This document shows positions 17,681 through 27,132 of a stretch of 64,000 nt of DNA, one piece after another. Source of the stretch: SZUA-22 sp963751695 (lineage in GTDB: Bacteria > Bacteroidota > Ignavibacteria > Ignavibacteriales > Melioribacteraceae); assembly GCA_963751695.1 (NCBI GenBank), contig CAVVVP010000003.1, positions 124,001 through 188,000 on the forward strand. The letters run 5' to 3'. Position 1 is the stretch's first letter. The number at the start of each line of letters is the position of its first letter. The notes under the pieces are model-generated. The model did no database searches and was not told the origin of the DNA. It was given only the letters and a program-made list of their open reading frames with translations. Both the position numbers and the translations under genes were made by a program.

Positions 17681-19750
17681 CTATCTATAAAACTGATGCC
17701 TGTTATCGACAACATCTGCTTCTTCTTTAATTCCTTCGATCCATTGTGAAAATATCGAAGATCTCTTTTGGTTAAGCAAAATATTCCTGATCGTATTCTT
17801 CTGTATTGAGTATGATGTTGAATCAAAAGGAGTCTTGCTTGTAACCTTTAGTATAAAACTTCCTCTGTTTCCTTTGAAAGGATCAGAGATTTCAAAAACT
17901 GGCAGCTCTAAAGATTTCTGGGCAAATTTAAATTCTCGACCCAGTCCTGGAATAACACCACTTGGGGGATAATTATTTACAGAAGCAACTTTAGCTTTTG
18001 GATAAACTTCCTTTGCAATATTCAGATCGTCAACGCCACCAATTTTTTCCCTTGCCTCAACTGCAATTGATTGAGCCATATCAGCTTTCTTTTCTCTTCG
18101 GGTTTTATTCGTAATTATCTGTTTTACCTCATCCATTGGTTGATAACCAGCCTTTTCAATCCCAGAGACCATTGCAGCCACATAACCAGTTTCAAATTTA
18201 AAGACGGGAGTGACCTCATTCTGCTCCATTTCAAACGAATATTGGATTAGTGATTTGTTGCTTCCTAGACCAGGTACAAAACCAGAATTTTGTTGAAAAG
18301 AATTTGTCTCAACAATATTGTAACCCAAAGCAGTAGCTTCTTTCTCAAATCCATTTTCGTCAGCAAGAAATTGGAAATCGCTCGCATCATTATAGATAGC
18401 ATCTAAGGTTGTAGCTGAAGGTACAACTTTATTAGAGATACTCTCAACAATAAATTTCTTGTTAGACTTATCAGTAACTTTTATTATATGCCATCCAAAT
18501 TGAGACTTAACTGGTCTTTGTACAACTCCAATTTTTCCTTTAAAGGCTGCATTTTCAAACTCTTTAACCATCTGCCCTTTCCCAAACCATCCAAGATCTC
18601 CGCCTTTTGCTCCGCTTCCAGGATCGGTCGATTTTTCTTTGGCTAACTGTTCAAAATCTGCACCGCTTTTCAATTGATTGTAAATATCTTTAGATTCTTG
18701 CTCATCACTAACGAGTATATGAGAAGCTTTTAATAAAGCATCTTTACTCTTAATGCTTTTAGAAACTAGATAAACAACAAACTCATCATTTGCTAAAACT
18801 GGTCCGACAATGCTTCCTAAATCAGCGTTAACTACTAAATCCTGCGCCGGTGCAGGAATTTGAGACAACTGGAGTGTGTCTTTTGAGTAAGGTTTTTCTG
18901 AATAAATCTCTACATACGTTTTGAATGAGCTGGTGTCATTCTGAATCTTTTCTACAATTGCTTCTAAGTTTCTTTGAATTCCAACTGTATCACCTTTTGA
19001 TGGAAGTGTCTTAAAAAGAACATATTTCAATTTTCTCTTTTCTTCGACTTTGTAATCTTCCTTGTTTCTGGTGTAGAAATCTTCAACATCTGCATCAGTT
19101 ACAGTTATTGCGGAATCATTGATGCTATTGGTTTCGATAAGCACATAATCAGAGCTGAGCTTGATATTGTCATCTTCAAATTTTCTTTTAATCTCATCAT
19201 CAGAAACAAGTACGGAACCTGTGACAAAACTGGATAGTTTTTCTTGAAGTAACTGCTGTCTCACTTGATCTTCCAATTGTAATACCGCATCTCTGTTCTG
19301 CGGATTATAGATTGCAGCATCGTAAGCTTGTCTATTAAACTGACCTGTTGAATCAATAAAGTACTGTGTAACAGAACTTGGTGGATTTGGACCTAAGAGT
19401 ATATCTTTAATCTCTTCTGGTGTAACTGTTAATCCATATTCTCGGATTTTTTCTTCCATCAATGTCTGATTAACCAAATTATCCCAAACTTGATCTCTAA
19501 AAGCTTCAATTTGTGATTCAGGGATTTCAGCCCCAGTTTGTTCAACCTGAAATTGTTTGTATCTGTCAACTAAGTTTGCATAATCCTGATAAGAAATATC
19601 TTTTCCATTAATACTGCCAACATTGTAAGCACGGTTACCTATAATTGATGTAATCTGAGAATCAGAAAGCACCATAAAGAGTACGAACAATCCACCTACA
19701 GTTATTATGAACCACGGAGCTAAACTCCTCATCTTGGCCATCATACCCAT
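17681..19750 (-). CDS. ppiD: PpiD/SurA-type periplasmic peptidyl-prolyl isomerase and foldase
   Basis: The 689-residue membrane-anchored chaperone helps secreted and outer-membrane proteins fold in the periplasm. One transmembrane helix (about residues 12-30, WFIITVGGLFVLFMVLSDSQ) is followed by a SurA_N-like helical domain with NGKDISYQDYANLVDRYKQF. A parvulin domain around residues 340-430 follows, with KASHILVSDEQES, GGDLGWFGKGQMV and FGWHIIKV. A second, more degenerate isomerase-like region completes the protein. Length and order match bacterial PpiD. The ATG has GGAGG (in TTGGAGGTC) just upstream, and a TTG-N20-TACATTTA promoter candidate precedes it. It is monocistronic with its own terminator. 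Confidence 0.9.
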   Translation of the reverse strand: MGMMAKMRSLAPWFIITVGGLFVLFMVLSDSQITSIIGNRAYNVGSINGKDISYQDYANLVDRYKQFQVEQTGAEIPESQIEAFRDQVWDNLVNQTLMEEKIREYGLTVTPEEIKDILLGPNPPSSVTQYFIDSTGQFNRQAYDAAIYNPQNRDAVLQLEDQVRQQLLQEKLSSFVTGSVLVSDDEIKRKFEDDNIKLSSDYVLIETNSINDSAITVTDADVEDFYTRNKEDYKVEEKRKLKYVLFKTLPSKGDTVGIQRNLEAIVEKIQNDTSSFKTYVEIYSEKPYSKDTLQLSQIPAPAQDLVVNADLGSIVGPVLANDEFVVYLVSKSIKSKDALLKASHILVSDEQESKDIYNQLKSGADFEQLAKEKSTDPGSGAKGGDLGWFGKGQMVKEFENAAFKGKIGVVQRPVKSQFGWHIIKVTDKSNKKFIVESISNKVVPSATTLDAIYNDASDFQFLADENGFEKEATALGYNIVETNSFQQNSGFVPGLGSNKSLIQYSFEMEQNEVTPVFKFETGYVAAMVSGIEKAGYQPMDEVKQIITNKTRREKKADMAQSIAVEAREKIGGVDDLNIAKEVYPKAKVASVNNYPPSGVIPGLGREFKFAQKSLELPVFEISDPFKGNRGSFILKVTSKTPFDSTSYSIQKNTIRNILLNQKRSSIFSQWIEGIKEEADVVDNRHQFYR

Positions 19751-19797
19751 AATTTACTAGACCTCCAATAAAACTAATTTTTAAAAAATTAAGATTT

Positions 19798-19828
19798 TAA
19801 ATGTAGATAGGCTTTCTGTTAAAATCAA
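19798..19828 (-). promoter_or_regulatory. candidate promoter of the ppiD-like gene
   Basis: On the minus strand TTG (19828-19826) is separated by exactly 20 bases from TACATTTA (19805-19798), about 48 bases before the ATG. This matches TTG-N20-TAnnTTTR, the same arrangement as upstream of the polysaccharide operon. It is inferred from pattern and position only. Confidence 0.38.
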
Positions 19829-19997
19829 TGTTTTTAAATAGTTACACTTTTCGATAAACTTGAAATGGAGATTAAAATGGGACACATAAAACAAACATTC
19901 TTAATAATAAATTAGAGAGGTACTTTAATATTATCATAAATTCCATTACTTTAAATTTTAAGAAATCATTCCTTATTTAATTAAGCAGAGCAGATTT

Positions 19998-21650
19998 ATG
20001 GATAGTAATATTGAAACTACAAATGACAAATCATTATTGAAGAAGCAGATGAGAAAGCCGCTCTTCTGGGTTATTATTATATTATTCCTTTATATGTTTA
20101 TTGGATTTATAATAGCACCATTTATTGTGCGAAGTCAAATAATCAATTTCATTGAGCAAGAGTATAATCGCAAATCCAGTATAGAATCTGTCACTGTAAA
20201 TCCTTTCACATTCTCTGCTACGATTAATGGATTTGTATTAAATGAACAAGATGAACGTATTTTCTTCGAGTGGGAAGAGTTTTATATCAACTTAAGTATA
20301 TTGCCCTTACTCAGCAAAGAAATCAGTATAGATGAAATAGAACTTAGTAATCCCAAAATTACACTTATTAAAAGAAGAACTGATTTCAATTTTTCAGATT
20401 TAATTAAACCGCTTGAAGAAGAAGAGGAAGCAGTTGATTCACTAATAGAAGAAGCTGACTGGATGATTATACTTAACAAACTTAATGTTAAATCATGTAA
20501 TATTATTTTTGAAGATAGATCCTTAGATCCAGCAGCTCAATTACACATTGACAGTATTAATGTTTTTGTTACTAATCTAAGAATGGTTAGTCCAGATACA
20601 GCAAATTACCAAGTTTCGTTTAAAATTCGTGAAGGTGGTATGGGAACTGTTCAAGGAATGTTCACACAGATACCTCTGTTGACAGAATTATCCATCGAAG
20701 TTGACTCAGTTTCAATTTTGCCAGCGCAAACTTACTTGTCTCAGTTTGCACACTTAAGAATTGATGGAGGGAAAGGGAGTGTTTCTGGCGATTTAAAAGT
20801 TGAAATGTTGGATGATCAAATGCCATCAGCAATTTTTAGCGGGAGAATGGGAATGAAAAACCTAGATCTCCATGATAATTTAAGGGAAGAAAGATTTCTT
20901 TCGTGGAATAGTGTCGACAATTTTGGAGTTGAAATAAGCTATGAACCAATTGCTCTAGCAATCGATAGTGTTTTAATTGATGGATTCTATACCCGAGCTG
21001 CAATTGAAGCGGATCAAAGCATTAATGTCTTAGACATATTCAAACCAGTACTAGGTGAAATTGACACCACGAAATTGAATTTGGATGACATAAAAGTTGA
21101 ACAAACTAATATTGAATATAAAATCGAAGTTGGGGAAATCTCTATTGCGAATAGTGGAATGCATTTTTCTGACTTTAGCTTACCAATAAATTTTTCCGCC
21201 TATATAACTGATCTGAATGGGAAAATTCTCGGGATAGCCACTGGTAATCCATTAGGAGCTATTGTAGCATTGTCTGGAAAAGTTGACGAATTCGGATTTG
21301 CAAAAATCGAAGGGAATTTAGACCCATTTGACCCAATGAATTATACAACTATGGAAATGAACTTTCAAAATATTGATCTAACTGATATGGATGGATACTC
21401 AGGAAAATTTGTTGGATACGAAATTGATAAGGGGGCCATTAATCTTGATTTAGAATACCAAATTAAAAAGGGAATGCTTACCTCCAACAACCAAATTTTC
21501 ATGACACAACTAACTCTTGGTGATGAAGTTGAAAGTGAGGAGAGCCTTGGACCAATAGTCAAATTAGCGATTGCCTTGCTTAAAGATAGTGAGGGTAATA
21601 TTGATCTTGATGTTGAAGTTGAAGGAGATTTAAACGATTCCGGAAATTAA
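19998..21650 (+). CDS. DUF748/AsmA-like protein, N-terminal part (frame broken)
   Basis: The fragment is 550 residues. It has an N-terminal transmembrane helix (about residues 22-42) and then AsmA/TamB-like repetitive beta sequence, such as SSIESVTVNPFTFSATINGF and IEGNLDPFDPMNYTTMEM. This is characteristic of DUF748 proteins, which span the periplasm and are thought to take part in envelope lipid or protein transport. The frame stops after VEGDLNDSGN. Family members read GDLNDPE at this point, and the +1 frame gives DPEINTGKLVWWAVKRSL immediately afterwards. An extra T at 21638-21639 is the simplest explanation. The rest of the gene is the next entry; together they would encode about 790 residues. 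Confidence 0.85.
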   Translation: MDSNIETTNDKSLLKKQMRKPLFWVIIILFLYMFIGFIIAPFIVRSQIINFIEQEYNRKSSIESVTVNPFTFSATINGFVLNEQDERIFFEWEEFYINLSILPLLSKEISIDEIELSNPKITLIKRRTDFNFSDLIKPLEEEEEAVDSLIEEADWMIILNKLNVKSCNIIFEDRSLDPAAQLHIDSINVFVTNLRMVSPDTANYQVSFKIREGGMGTVQGMFTQIPLLTELSIEVDSVSILPAQTYLSQFAHLRIDGGKGSVSGDLKVEMLDDQMPSAIFSGRMGMKNLDLHDNLREERFLSWNSVDNFGVEISYEPIALAIDSVLIDGFYTRAAIEADQSINVLDIFKPVLGEIDTTKLNLDDIKVEQTNIEYKIEVGEISIANSGMHFSDFSLPINFSAYITDLNGKILGIATGNPLGAIVALSGKVDEFGFAKIEGNLDPFDPMNYTTMEMNFQNIDLTDMDGYSGKFVGYEIDKGAINLDLEYQIKKGMLTSNNQIFMTQLTLGDEVESEESLGPIVKLAIALLKDSEGNIDLDVEVEGDLNDSGN

Positions 21651-22374
21651 TACTGGAAAACTTGTATGGTGGGCTGTAAAAAGATCACTAACAACTATTG
21701 TTACCGCACCTTTTCGTTTTCTTGGCAATCTTCTTGGAATAAGTAATTCTGAGGAACTTGAATTTATAGAATTTGAAGTTGCTGATTCTTCTCTTTCTCC
21801 CCCACAAATTGAAAAATTGGTTAACATTACTAAAGCTCTCAATGAACGCCCCGGACTTAAACTAGGTATTTATGGAGCTGTTGACACAATTGCCGATAAA
21901 TATGCTATGCAGAAAGTTAAGTTCGACAGTTTGTTTACCGCCAGATTAAGAAAAGAATCCGGTGATCAGAATATCACAACTGCTGCAGTTGATCAAGAAT
22001 TAAGGAGAGAAATTCTTGAAACTATGTACGTTGAACTATATAGCGATAGTTTATTGAATATTTTAATCTCTAATCATATTGAGAGTTCTGAAGACGAATC
22101 GGTCAAAATATCCGCCGATAATATTGAAAATAAGGACATATTAAATATTCGAGATTATTTTAATGATCTTACCGAAAACCTAATTACAAAGCAGTATGTC
22201 CACAGAGAAGAGTTTTTATCTCTTACTTCTAATAGGGCTCAAACCGTTTACAACTTTTTAGTAGTTGAGCAGAAAGTTCCTAAAGAAAGGTTAAGCATAA
22301 AAGGGAATGATATTCATGAATATGAAGACGATGACTGGGTAAGATGTAGGCTGGAACTTGAGCCGATGGATTAA
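21640..22374 (+). CDS. DUF748/AsmA-like protein, C-terminal part (frame-shifted continuation)
   Basis: In the frame following the break, sequence continues PEINTGKLVWWAVKRSLTT, then a hydrophobic/basic turn FRFLGNLLGI and FEVADSSLSPPQIEKL, typical of the end of DUF748 proteins. The last ~50 residues (TSNRAQTVYNFLVVEQKVP) resemble the helix-strand unit of OmpA-like domains. The only plausible independent start in this piece is a TTG at 21817, and there is no clear ribosome binding site. It is therefore best regarded as the second part of the preceding gene rather than a gene of its own. Confidence 0.78.
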   Translation, partial: PEINTGKLVWWAVKRSLTTIVTAPFRFLGNLLGISNSEELEFIEFEVADSSLSPPQIEKLVNITKALNERPGLKLGIYGAVDTIADKYAMQKVKFDSLFTARLRKESGDQNITTAAVDQELRREILETMYVELYSDSLLNILISNHIESSEDESVKISADNIENKDILNIRDYFNDLTENLITKQYVHREEFLSLTSNRAQTVYNFLVVEQKVPKERLSIKGNDIHEYEDDDWVRCRLELEPMD

Positions 22375-22511
22375 AAGCGGTTCAAGGACGTATTCGTATT
22401 AATTGTTTCTCAATTGCTAATTATTAGATGTTCTCTTTTCTTGCCTAATATTTCCATGCATTTTTTCTTAAATTCCAAAGCTAAAATTTTAAAAAAAATA
22501 AGGGAAAAATA

Positions 22512-24611
22512 ATGAAGGTAAAGATTATGAGCTTATTGTTGATTTCTATTCTTGTATCTGCATGTGGTAACGATAAAAAAAATCCACTGCTGGATAATTG
22601 GGATACACCGTTTGGAACTCCTCCATTTGATAAGATAAAAAACGAACATTACATTCCAGCATTTAACCAAGCAATAGACTTACATAATGCTGAAATTGAA
22701 AAAATTGTTTTATCAGCTGTAGAACCAGATTTTAAGAACACACTCGAAGCACTTGAATACAGCGGGGAAAAACTAACCCAAGTAAGAACTGTATTTAATG
22801 CAATGACCGGTGCAATGAATAGTGATGAGCTACAGGAAATTTCAAAACAAGTTGTTCCACTACTTTCAAAACATAATGATGATATTAACCTAAATGTTGA
22901 GCTATTTAAAAAAGTAAAGCACGTTTATCTTAAAAAAGATGGATTAAGCCTAAATGTTGAACAAAACACCCTTCTTGAAAAGTATTATAAAGATTTTGTA
23001 CGAGGTGGGGCTGATCTTGACGAGGAAGAAAAGTCAAAATTAAGAAAAATAAATGATGAACTTTCTCTCTTATCACTTCAATTTGGAGAAAATGTTTTAG
23101 GCGAAACTAACAAGTTTGAGTTAGTAATTGATAATGAACCAGATCTGGATGGGCTTTCTGAAAGCATGATTACTAATGCCGCAGAAACCGCAAAAGAAAA
23201 AGGATATGGGAATAAATGGGTGTTCACAATTCATAAACCGAGTATGATCCCTTTTATACAATATTCTGCAAAAAGAGAACTAAGAGAGAAAATTTATACT
23301 GCATATTTTATGAAGAGTGATCATAATGATGAATTGGACAATAAAAAAATCCTCTCAAAAATGGCTGCCTTAAGATTCGAGCGAGCTCAATTACTTGGGT
23401 ATAAGACTCATGCTCATTATGTGCTAGAAGTTCAAATGGCAAAGAATCCAGAAAACGTTTATAGTCTTCTCGAAAAGGTTTGGGAACCTGCATTAAATAA
23501 AGCCAAAGAAGAGCGAGATGAAATGCAAAAGATAATTAATGCTGAAGGTAATAAATTTGAGTTAGATTCATGGGATTGGTGGTACTATGCTGAAAAACTT
23601 AAGAAAGAAAAATATGATCTTGATGAAAATGAAATTCGACCTTACTTTGAAGTTAACAACGTAATAAGTGCTGTTTTCGAATTAGCAACAAAACTCTTTG
23701 GAATTCAATTTATGGAAAGAGATGATATTCAAATTTATCATCCGGAAGTTAAGGTATTTGAAGTTAAAGAATCAGATGGAAAACATATCGGAATTTTATA
23801 CACAGACTACTTTCCTCGCGCAAGTAAAAGAGCCGGGGCCTGGATGGATGAATTCCGACGTCAGCACAGAAAAAATGGAGAAATGGTTACTCCAATAATC
23901 TACAATGTTGGAAATTTTTCTAAACCAACTGGAGATAAACCAGCTCTACTTAGTCTTGATGAAGTTGAAACTCTATTCCATGAATTTGGTCATGCTCTCC
24001 ATGGCTTATTATCAAACTGCAATTATCCATCAGTTGCAGCGACAGAAACACCAAGGGACTTTGTTGAATTTCCATCTCAAGTTATGGAGAATTGGGCTTT
24101 CCATCCAGAATTTTTAAAATCTTATGCTAAACACTATAAAACAGGTGAATCAATTCCAATCGAGTTAGTTAAGAAAATGGAGAGTTCAAGTAAATTTAAT
24201 CAAGGATTTAAGGTTGTTGAGCAGATGGCTGCTTCGTATCTAGACATGGACTGGCATACAATAACAGAAGCTAAGGAATACAATGTTAATGAATTTGAGA
24301 ATAAGTCTATGTCAAAAATTGGACTCATTTCGGAAATAAAACCACGATATAGAAGTACTTACTTTAACCATATATTTTCAGGGGGTTATTCTTCAGGATA
24401 TTACAGTTATCTTTGGGCAGAAGTTCTTGATGCAGATGCATTCAATGCATTTGTTGAAAGTGGAGATATATTTAATCCTCAACTTGCCTCAAAATATAGA
24501 AAATTTGTCCTTTCAGCAGGTGGAACCGAAGACTCAATGGAACTATATAAAAAATTCAGAGGACAGGAACCTAGCATTGATCCTCTACTTAAACGAAAAG
24601 GTTTGAAATAG
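22512..24611 (+). CDS. M3-family zinc oligopeptidase, lipoprotein
   Basis: The 699-residue metallopeptidase is of the thimet oligopeptidase / peptidyl-dipeptidase (Dcp/PrlC) type and hydrolyses short peptides. The start has a lipoprotein signal with lipobox LVSAC (Cys at about residue 18), so the enzyme is membrane-anchored in the periplasm or outer membrane, unlike cytoplasmic PrlC. The body shows the M3 start WDTPFGTPPFDKI, the zinc site HEFGH (His490, Glu491, His494) and the downstream FVEFPSQVMENW segment that carries the third ligand. Length is normal. A perfect hairpin terminator follows the stop, shared with argF on the other strand. Confidence 0.93.
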   Translation: MKVKIMSLLLISILVSACGNDKKNPLLDNWDTPFGTPPFDKIKNEHYIPAFNQAIDLHNAEIEKIVLSAVEPDFKNTLEALEYSGEKLTQVRTVFNAMTGAMNSDELQEISKQVVPLLSKHNDDINLNVELFKKVKHVYLKKDGLSLNVEQNTLLEKYYKDFVRGGADLDEEEKSKLRKINDELSLLSLQFGENVLGETNKFELVIDNEPDLDGLSESMITNAAETAKEKGYGNKWVFTIHKPSMIPFIQYSAKRELREKIYTAYFMKSDHNDELDNKKILSKMAALRFERAQLLGYKTHAHYVLEVQMAKNPENVYSLLEKVWEPALNKAKEERDEMQKIINAEGNKFELDSWDWWYYAEKLKKEKYDLDENEIRPYFEVNNVISAVFELATKLFGIQFMERDDIQIYHPEVKVFEVKESDGKHIGILYTDYFPRASKRAGAWMDEFRRQHRKNGEMVTPIIYNVGNFSKPTGDKPALLSLDEVETLFHEFGHALHGLLSNCNYPSVAATETPRDFVEFPSQVMENWAFHPEFLKSYAKHYKTGESIPIELVKKMESSSKFNQGFKVVEQMAASYLDMDWHTITEAKEYNVNEFENKSMSKIGLISEIKPRYRSTYFNHIFSGGYSSGYYSYLWAEVLDADAFNAFVESGDIFNPQLASKYRKFVLSAGGTEDSMELYKKFRGQEPSIDPLLKRKGLK

Positions 24612-24618
24612 AACATTT

Positions 24619-24655
24619 ATATTATAGACTGCCATAATAAGGCAGTCTATAATAT
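24619..24655. terminator. bidirectional terminator between the M3 peptidase gene and argF
   Basis: A perfect 15-bp stem, ATATTATAGACTGCC with GGCAGTCTATAATAT, surrounds a 7-base loop (24634-24640) and is followed by TTTTC on the plus strand. It lies between two convergent genes and can serve both. Confidence 0.82.
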
Positions 24656-24675
24656 TTTTCATTTTACTTCTGTCT

Positions 24676-25676
24676 CTAATCTCCCAACGTAGCTAACATG
24701 ATTGCTTTAATAGTATGCATCCTATTTTCAGCTTCATCAAAGACAATTGAATGGTTAGATTCAAATACTTCCTCAGTAACTTCTAATCCATCCATTCCAT
24801 ACTTTTGAAAAATCTCTTCTCCAAGAGTAGTTTCTCTATTATGAAAAGCTGGCAAGCAATGCATGAATTTGACATTTGGATTCTCAGTAAGTTTGATCAC
24901 ATCTTGATTAATTTGATATGGTTTCATCAGTTTTATTCTCTCTGACCACGCATCTTCCGGCTCTCCCATTGAAACCCAGACATCGGTGTAAAGAAAATCA
25001 ACCCCTTTTACTCCCTCTGTAACATCACTTGTAATTGTAATTTTTGCTCCGGAATCCGAGGCTATTTGATTACATATTTCGACTAATTCCTTGTTTGGCA
25101 AAAAATCTTTTGGAGCACAAATTCTTACATCCATTCCCATAATTGCTCCACCTACTAGTAGTGAATTCCCCATATTAAATCTCGCGTCACCAAGATAACA
25201 GTAGGCGGATTGATTTAGCGGTTTTCCACCATGTTCTACCATAGTAAGAAAATCAGCAAGTACTTGAGTTGGGTGGAATTCATCAGTAAGTCCATTCCAT
25301 ACTGGTACTCCTGCGTATTTACCTAATTCTTCAACAATTTTCTGACCGAAACCTCTGTATTCAATTCCATCATACATTTTACCAAGTACTCTAGCAGTGT
25401 CTTTCATCGATTCTTTGTAGCCGATTTGTGATCCGCTTGGACCCAAGTACGTTACATGAGCTCCTTGATCATAAGCAGCAACTTCAAACGCGCATCTTGT
25501 TCTCGTAGATGATTTTTCGAAGATCAAAGCAATATTTTTTCCTAATAATTTCTGTTCCTCGCTGCTAAGGTACTTTGCAGATTTTAGATCTCTCGAAAGA
25601 TCCAATAAATATTGCAATTCTTCTTTAGTGAAATCAAGTAATTTTAAAAACTTCTATTTTTCAGATTTACCTTCAT
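24676..25676 (-). CDS. argF: ornithine carbamoyltransferase (N-terminus frame-shifted)
   Basis: The enzyme forms citrulline from ornithine and carbamoyl phosphate in arginine synthesis. Carbamoyl-phosphate and ornithine motifs are intact: SSTRTR, HPTQVLADF and MHCLPAF. The long open frame lacks an ATG and would have to begin at a TTG (25617), missing the conserved first helix. Upstream, an ATG at 25676 with GAGGAG eight bases before it begins MKVNLKNRSF, and the other frame carries on FLKLLDFTKEELQ, the universal OTC N-terminus. The two join if one T is missing from the T5 run at 25646-25650. I therefore annotate the gene from 25676. It stands alone; other arg genes are not nearby. Confidence 0.93.
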
Positions 25677-25684
25677 ATTCCTAA

Positions 25685-25690
25685 CTCCTC
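25685..25690 (-). promoter_or_regulatory. strong ribosome binding site that decides the argF start
   Basis: GAGGAG on the minus strand lies eight bases before the ATG at 25676. It is one of the strongest ribosome binding sites in the window and supports the upstream start, and therefore the reading that the gene is interrupted by a one-base deletion. Confidence 0.7.
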
Positions 25691-25717
25691 AAAACTCTAT
25701 AAGTAATATTTTACTGA

Positions 25718-25725
25718 CAAATATA
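25718..25725 (-). promoter_or_regulatory. candidate -7 element of the argF promoter
   Basis: TATATTTG on the minus strand matches TAnnTTTG exactly and lies about 40 bases before the argF ATG. No clear TTG element sits at the expected distance upstream. I see no recognisable ArgR operator. Confidence 0.3.
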
Positions 25726-25916
25726 TTCAACTTAAAATTAAGGTTTCTATAGATTTGCAAAAATATTATCTATTTAACCAATCTTTAGAAATTGAGTAAA
25801 TTTTCACTCATTTAAATTTATAATTATCCTATTTTTTTGGACTATAACCTTTGTTTGATGGGTAATCAATTTTAGTTAAATTTAGGTTTAAATTAAAATT
25901 CTTTGGATAGACTTTA

Positions 25917-26660
25917 ATGAAATACATTTTTGCATTCGTAGCAACAATACTATTTATTATTGGATGCTCTGGCGGAAGAGACAGTATGATTATGGATCCT
26001 GATGAGGGACTTTCCTATGCAATGGAACTTTACAACGACGAAGACTTTATTGAGAGTCAGAAAGAGTTTCAGTCGCTGGTACTGCAATATCCAGGAAGTA
26101 CAATAAATGATGATGCACAATATTATTTAGGTATGTCTTATTATTATGATGAACAATATCTTCTTGCTGCATATGAGTTTAGCAAATTACTTAGAGATAT
26201 AAGAGGAAGCGAATTTGTTCCGATGTCTCAATTTATGTTGGCTGATTCATACTACCAGCTCTCTCCACCCTATCCTTTAGATCAGACCTATACATCTAAA
26301 GCTATTACAGAATTCCAATCCTTTATTGATTTCTTTCCATTAGATGCTAAGGTTGAAGAAGCTGAGCGAAAAATTCATGCAATGAATCTGAAACTAGCTG
26401 AAAAAAAATTTAATGCTGGGCGTATATACGAAAAGATGGAATATTACAACGCTTCTATGGATTATTATACAAAAGTGTATGAAACATATCACGATACAGA
26501 GTTTGCACCAAAAGCTCTTTATAGAAAGATTAATATTCTGCTTGATAAAGAATTGTTTGCCACTGCTTTTGAAAACATCAATTTATATATTGATAGATAT
26601 CCTGAAGCCGAAGATATAGATGAAATCCGTCAAATCCATGAAAAGATGAAGTTTGATTAG
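25917..26660 (+). CDS. bamD: outer membrane protein assembly factor BamD-like lipoprotein
   Basis: The 247-residue lipoprotein has lipobox LFIIGC (Cys17) and a chain of TPR repeats, for example AMELYNDEDFIESQKEFQ, TINDDAQYYLGMSYYYDEQY and APKALYRKINILLDKELF. This is the layout of BamD/ComL, which together with BamA inserts beta-barrel proteins in the outer membrane. It is the first gene of a six-gene cluster with very short gaps, ten bases before the thioesterase gene. A weak TTG-N18-TAAATTTA match lies upstream. BamD is normally essential, so the operon is probably constitutively expressed. Confidence 0.9.
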   Translation: MKYIFAFVATILFIIGCSGGRDSMIMDPDEGLSYAMELYNDEDFIESQKEFQSLVLQYPGSTINDDAQYYLGMSYYYDEQYLLAAYEFSKLLRDIRGSEFVPMSQFMLADSYYQLSPPYPLDQTYTSKAITEFQSFIDFFPLDAKVEEAERKIHAMNLKLAEKKFNAGRIYEKMEYYNASMDYYTKVYETYHDTEFAPKALYRKINILLDKELFATAFENINLYIDRYPEAEDIDEIRQIHEKMKFD

Positions 26661-26670
26661 TTGACTCCCA

Positions 26671-27132
26671 ATGAATAAAGTTAAAGACTCCATAATAACG
26701 ATGACAGAACTGGTGCTTCCAAACCATACAAATCAGTTAGGAAACCTTCTTGGTGGTCAATTGATGCATTGGATTGATATCTGCGCTGCACTTGCTTCAT
26801 CCAAACACGCAAAACGAATCTGTGTTACTGCCTCTGTGGACAAAATTGATTTTCATCATCCAATCAAATTAGGTGATGTTGTTACCCTTAAAGCTTCTGT
26901 AAATAGAGTTTTCAACACTTCAATGGAGGTTGGAGTTAAGGTTACCTCTGAGAATCATTCGAAAGGCAATTTGGAACACACTAACTCGGCATATTTAACT
27001 TTTGTGGGCGTTGATGAAAATGGAAAACCAGTTAAATCTCAAGAAGTTAATCCAGAATCACCAGATGAATTAAGACGATATGAAGAAGCATTGGTAAGAA
27101 GAGAAAAAAGACTTCAATTACGAGATGGATAA
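26671..27132 (+). CDS. acyl-CoA thioesterase, hotdog fold (YciA-like)
   Basis: This 153-residue single hotdog domain hydrolyses acyl-CoA thioesters in the cytoplasm. LPNHTNQLGNLLGGQLMHWID contains the conserved Asn/Gly-rich loop and the catalytic Asp region of the YciA/BACH family. It is followed by VTASVDKIDFHHPIKLGDVV, the central helix-to-strand signature. The C-terminal ~20 residues are charged and helical. It overlaps the next gene by eight bases and follows bamD after ten bases. Substrate chain length cannot be read from sequence. Confidence 0.9.
   Translation: MNKVKDSIITMTELVLPNHTNQLGNLLGGQLMHWIDICAALASSKHAKRICVTASVDKIDFHHPIKLGDVVTLKASVNRVFNTSMEVGVKVTSENHSKGNLEHTNSAYLTFVGVDENGKPVKSQEVNPESPDELRRYEEALVRREKRLQLRDG

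Noticed and set aside
19877..19915. 12-residue micro-ORF with a good ribosome binding site upstream of the DUF748 gene
   Set aside because: Too short to support; no composition or conserved feature to indicate a leader peptide.
19751..19997. Gene-free stretch of about 250 bases
   Set aside because: Contains the ppiD promoter candidate and AT-rich sequence, but no tRNA-like, riboswitch-like or repeat structure that I can support.
21629..21635. TTTAAAC heptamer just upstream of the DUF748 frame break
   Set aside because: It is in slippery phase, but a -1 slip leads to a frame that stops after about 14 codons. Restoring the family sequence needs +1, so the heptamer does not explain this break.
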